Origin: Mycobacterium sp. 155
GTDB taxonomy: Bacteria > Actinomycetota > Actinomycetes > Mycobacteriales > Mycobacteriaceae
Direction: 5' to 3'
DNA: 64,000 nt
NCBI RefSeq assembly: GCF_000373905.1
Contig: NZ_KB892705.1
Coordinates: forward strand, 2,189,020-2,253,019
The notes under the pieces are model-generated. The model made no database searches, was not told the origin of the DNA, and saw only the letters and a program-made list of their open reading frames with translations. Both the position numbers and the translations under genes were made by a program. Below are positions 62,467 through 64,000 of the stretch, piece after piece (position 1 is the first letter of the stretch; each line of letters opens with the position of its first letter).

Positions 62467-63716
62467 GCGCGAACAAGCGCGGTCTCGGGATCGACGTCCT
62501 CACCGCCGCGCAGCAGCGCCTGGCCCGCACCTTCGACGACTTCCCGGTGGTCTACTGCTCGTTTTCGGGCGGCAAGGACTCGGGTGTGATGCTCGAACTC
62601 GCCGCCCGGGAGGCCCGGTCCCGGGGCCGCAAGCTCGGGGTGCTGATCGTCGATCTCGAGGGCCAGTACCAGCACACCATCGACTTCATCTCTGCCATGT
62701 TGACCCGCCACGCCGACGTCGTCGAGCCGTTCTGGGTGGCGCTGCCGCTGAACCTGCGCAACGCCGTGAGCCAGTTCCAGCCGCACTGGCAGTGCTGGGA
62801 CCCGACCAAGAAGGCGCAGTGGATCCGGCCGCTCCCGCCCGGTCCCGGCCTGGTGTCCGATCCGAAGTTCTTCCCGTTCTTCACCCGCGGCATGGAGTTC
62901 GAGGAGTTCGTGCCGCGCTTCGGCGAGTGGTACTCGCAGCGGCATGGCGGCAAGCTCACCGCGTGCCTGGTCGGCATCCGCGCCGACGAGTCCCTCAACC
63001 GGTACCGCACCGTCGCGAGCTGGCGCAAACGCACCCACGAGGGCCTGCAGTGGACCACCTGGATCGGCGACGGCCTGGTGAACGTGTACCCGATCTACGA
63101 CTGGCGCACCGAGGACATCTGGCGCTTCAACGGCCGCGAGAAGGTTCCGTACAACCGCGTGTACGACCTCATGCACCAGGCCGGAGTCAGCATCCACCAG
63201 GCGCGCCTGTGCCAGCCGTACGGTGACGATCAACGAAAGGGCCTGTGGCTCTTCCACATCATCGAACCGGACACCTGGTCGCGGGTCGTGTCGCGGGTCC
63301 AGGGCGCAAACTTCGGCGCGATCTACGCCACTCACACCGGCAACATCCTGGGGCGCGTGAAGATCGAGAAGCCGCCCAGCTGCGACACCTGGCAGCAGTA
63401 CGCCACCGCGCTGCTCGCCTCGATGCCGCCACCGACAGCGGACCACTTCCGGGACAAGATCGCGAAGTTCCTGCACTGGTACGAGACCCGTGGGTACCCG
63501 GGCGGGATCATCCCGGACGACGGCCCGTTGACGAAGGACTCGCCCAGCTGGAAACGCATCTGCAAGTCGCTGCTGTCCTACGACTACTGGTGCAAGGGCC
63601 TGTCGTTCAGCGTCCCGGTGAACACCCGCAGCTACACCAGCTACAAGAACTACATGCAGCTCAAGCGAAGGGAGTGGGGCTATGACGACCTCACCAGAAC
63701 TGCTCACCTTGACTAA
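62448..63716 (+). CDS. DUF3440 PAPS-reductase-like (IbrA-type) protein
   Basis: The 422-residue protein has the N-type ATP pyrophosphatase loop CSFSGGKDSGVMLELAAREA (residues 37-56) and the DUF3440 landmarks VDLEGQYQHTIDFI, WIGDGLVNVYPIYDWRTEDI and HQARLCQPYGDDQRKGL. IbrA of E. coli belongs here and is paired with a ParB-like IbrB. These proteins adenylate a substrate and probably move sulfur or activate a nucleic acid; the actual reaction is unknown. It is followed by an overlapping GNAT-like gene. Confidence 0.85.
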   Translation: MAGRGLSANKRGLGIDVLTAAQQRLARTFDDFPVVYCSFSGGKDSGVMLELAAREARSRGRKLGVLIVDLEGQYQHTIDFISAMLTRHADVVEPFWVALPLNLRNAVSQFQPHWQCWDPTKKAQWIRPLPPGPGLVSDPKFFPFFTRGMEFEEFVPRFGEWYSQRHGGKLTACLVGIRADESLNRYRTVASWRKRTHEGLQWTTWIGDGLVNVYPIYDWRTEDIWRFNGREKVPYNRVYDLMHQAGVSIHQARLCQPYGDDQRKGLWLFHIIEPDTWSRVVSRVQGANFGAIYATHTGNILGRVKIEKPPSCDTWQQYATALLASMPPPTADHFRDKIAKFLHWYETRGYPGGIIPDDGPLTKDSPSWKRICKSLLSYDYWCKGLSFSVPVNTRSYTSYKNYMQLKRREWGYDDLTRTAHLD

Positions 63717-64000
63717 CGTCGACCGGCGGTTCTACCCGCTCATCGGCCCGTTCCTGGGCCGACGCGAGGTGCACCGCGCCATCGGCAGCGCGGTGTACGA
63801 CGACGACGACAAGACCTGGATCATCGCCCGCAAGGGCCGGAGGGTCACCGGATTCATCGCCTACCGCGCCCAGCGCGGCGTGATCGCAGCGGAGAGCTGC
63901 TACATCGCCCGCCGCAACGGTGACCACGAGGACCCCGCGGTGCGGGAGACCCTGCTGCAGAAGCTGATCGAGGTCAGCCACCCGTCGCCGCTGACCGCAA
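63682..64000 (+). CDS. GNAT-like protein, truncated by the window edge
   Basis: A 106-codon open frame starts ATG at 63682 inside the 3' end of the DUF3440 gene, behind GAAGGGAG, and runs off the end. It reads LTNVDRRFYPLIGPFLGRRE, DDKTWIIARKGRRVTGFIAY and ESCYIARRNGDHEDPAVRET. This fits the middle of an acetyltransferase fold, as in GNAT neighbours of DUF3440 genes. The C terminus is not visible. Confidence 0.6.
   Translation, partial: MTTSPELLTLTNVDRRFYPLIGPFLGRREVHRAIGSAVYDDDDKTWIIARKGRRVTGFIAYRAQRGVIAAESCYIARRNGDHEDPAVRETLLQKLIEVSHPSPLTA

Overview
The window is high-GC actinobacterial DNA, almost certainly from a Mycolicibacterium-type (environmental, fast-growing) mycobacterium. From about 0.1 to 31.7 kb the gene content and order follow the M. 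tuberculosis Rv3015c/Rv3024c to Rv3050c segment as I recall it: metE-like, mnmA, iscS, a PlsC acyltransferase, a GNAT protein, etfBA, the methylglucose lipopolysaccharide (MGLP) cluster, echA17, a Nudix protein, an ABC ATPase, serB2, ctaD, fecB, adhC, nrdF2, a Baeyer-Villiger monooxygenase and a TetR regulator. All M. tuberculosis equivalences are from memory of protein sequence and synteny, not from a search. No rRNA gene, complete tRNA gene or CRISPR array was seen.

Core block (0.1-31.7 kb). The genes fall into tight operons with GTGA/ATGA overlaps. They cover sulfur trafficking to tRNA (IscS to MnmA), electron transfer (EtfAB), polysaccharide synthesis (methyltransferase, GH57 enzyme, glycosyltransferase, acetyltransferase), serine synthesis, the aa3 oxidase subunit I, iron-compound binding and deoxyribonucleotide synthesis. 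Departures from the M. tuberculosis order include a pair of small DUF202 membrane proteins inserted after the MGLP glycosyltransferase and a divergent MocR / YczE-like pair between the ABC ATPase and serB2.

Variable block (31.8-42.7 kb). This holds a geranylgeranyl-reductase-family flavoprotein, a YdeI-type small protein, a Cys-containing helix-turn-helix regulator with a methyltransferase behind a possible iron box, and a LysR-like ligand-binding domain without its DNA-binding half, divergent from a DUF5997 protein. It also holds a glyoxalase-like protein, a two-gene unit with a Gly/Cys/His-rich tail protein, and a 1453-residue protein with a GH19-like lytic C-terminus.

Mobile block (about 42.7 kb to the end). 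The boundary carries a decayed IS30-type transposase end and a second broken reading frame. Beyond it are many small overlapping genes, four different small excisionase-like HTH proteins and a six-gene operon rich in short zinc-ribbon motifs facing three VOC-fold genes. An arsenic/cadmium cassette (arsR, cadI/arsI, acr3, arsC) and an AraC / NmrA / NTF2-like cassette look like cargo. A RecA-fold RepA-like ATPase is followed by seven CCTCACG repeats and a long hairpin, a candidate replication origin. The right part is a run of small unknown genes ending in a DUF3440 PAPS-reductase-like protein and a partial GNAT-like gene. No integrase is inside the window, so the element continues past 64 kb.

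The most unusual signal is in the mobile block. Two intergenic spacers (58263-58306 and 58755-58798) each contain a 44-nt structure with the exact geometry of a tRNA T-arm plus acceptor stem, but with only 12 nt where the D and anticodon arms should be. Nearby are a perfect 24-bp palindrome, two copies of a promoter-like module with identical spacing, and repeated leader sequences in front of the small genes.
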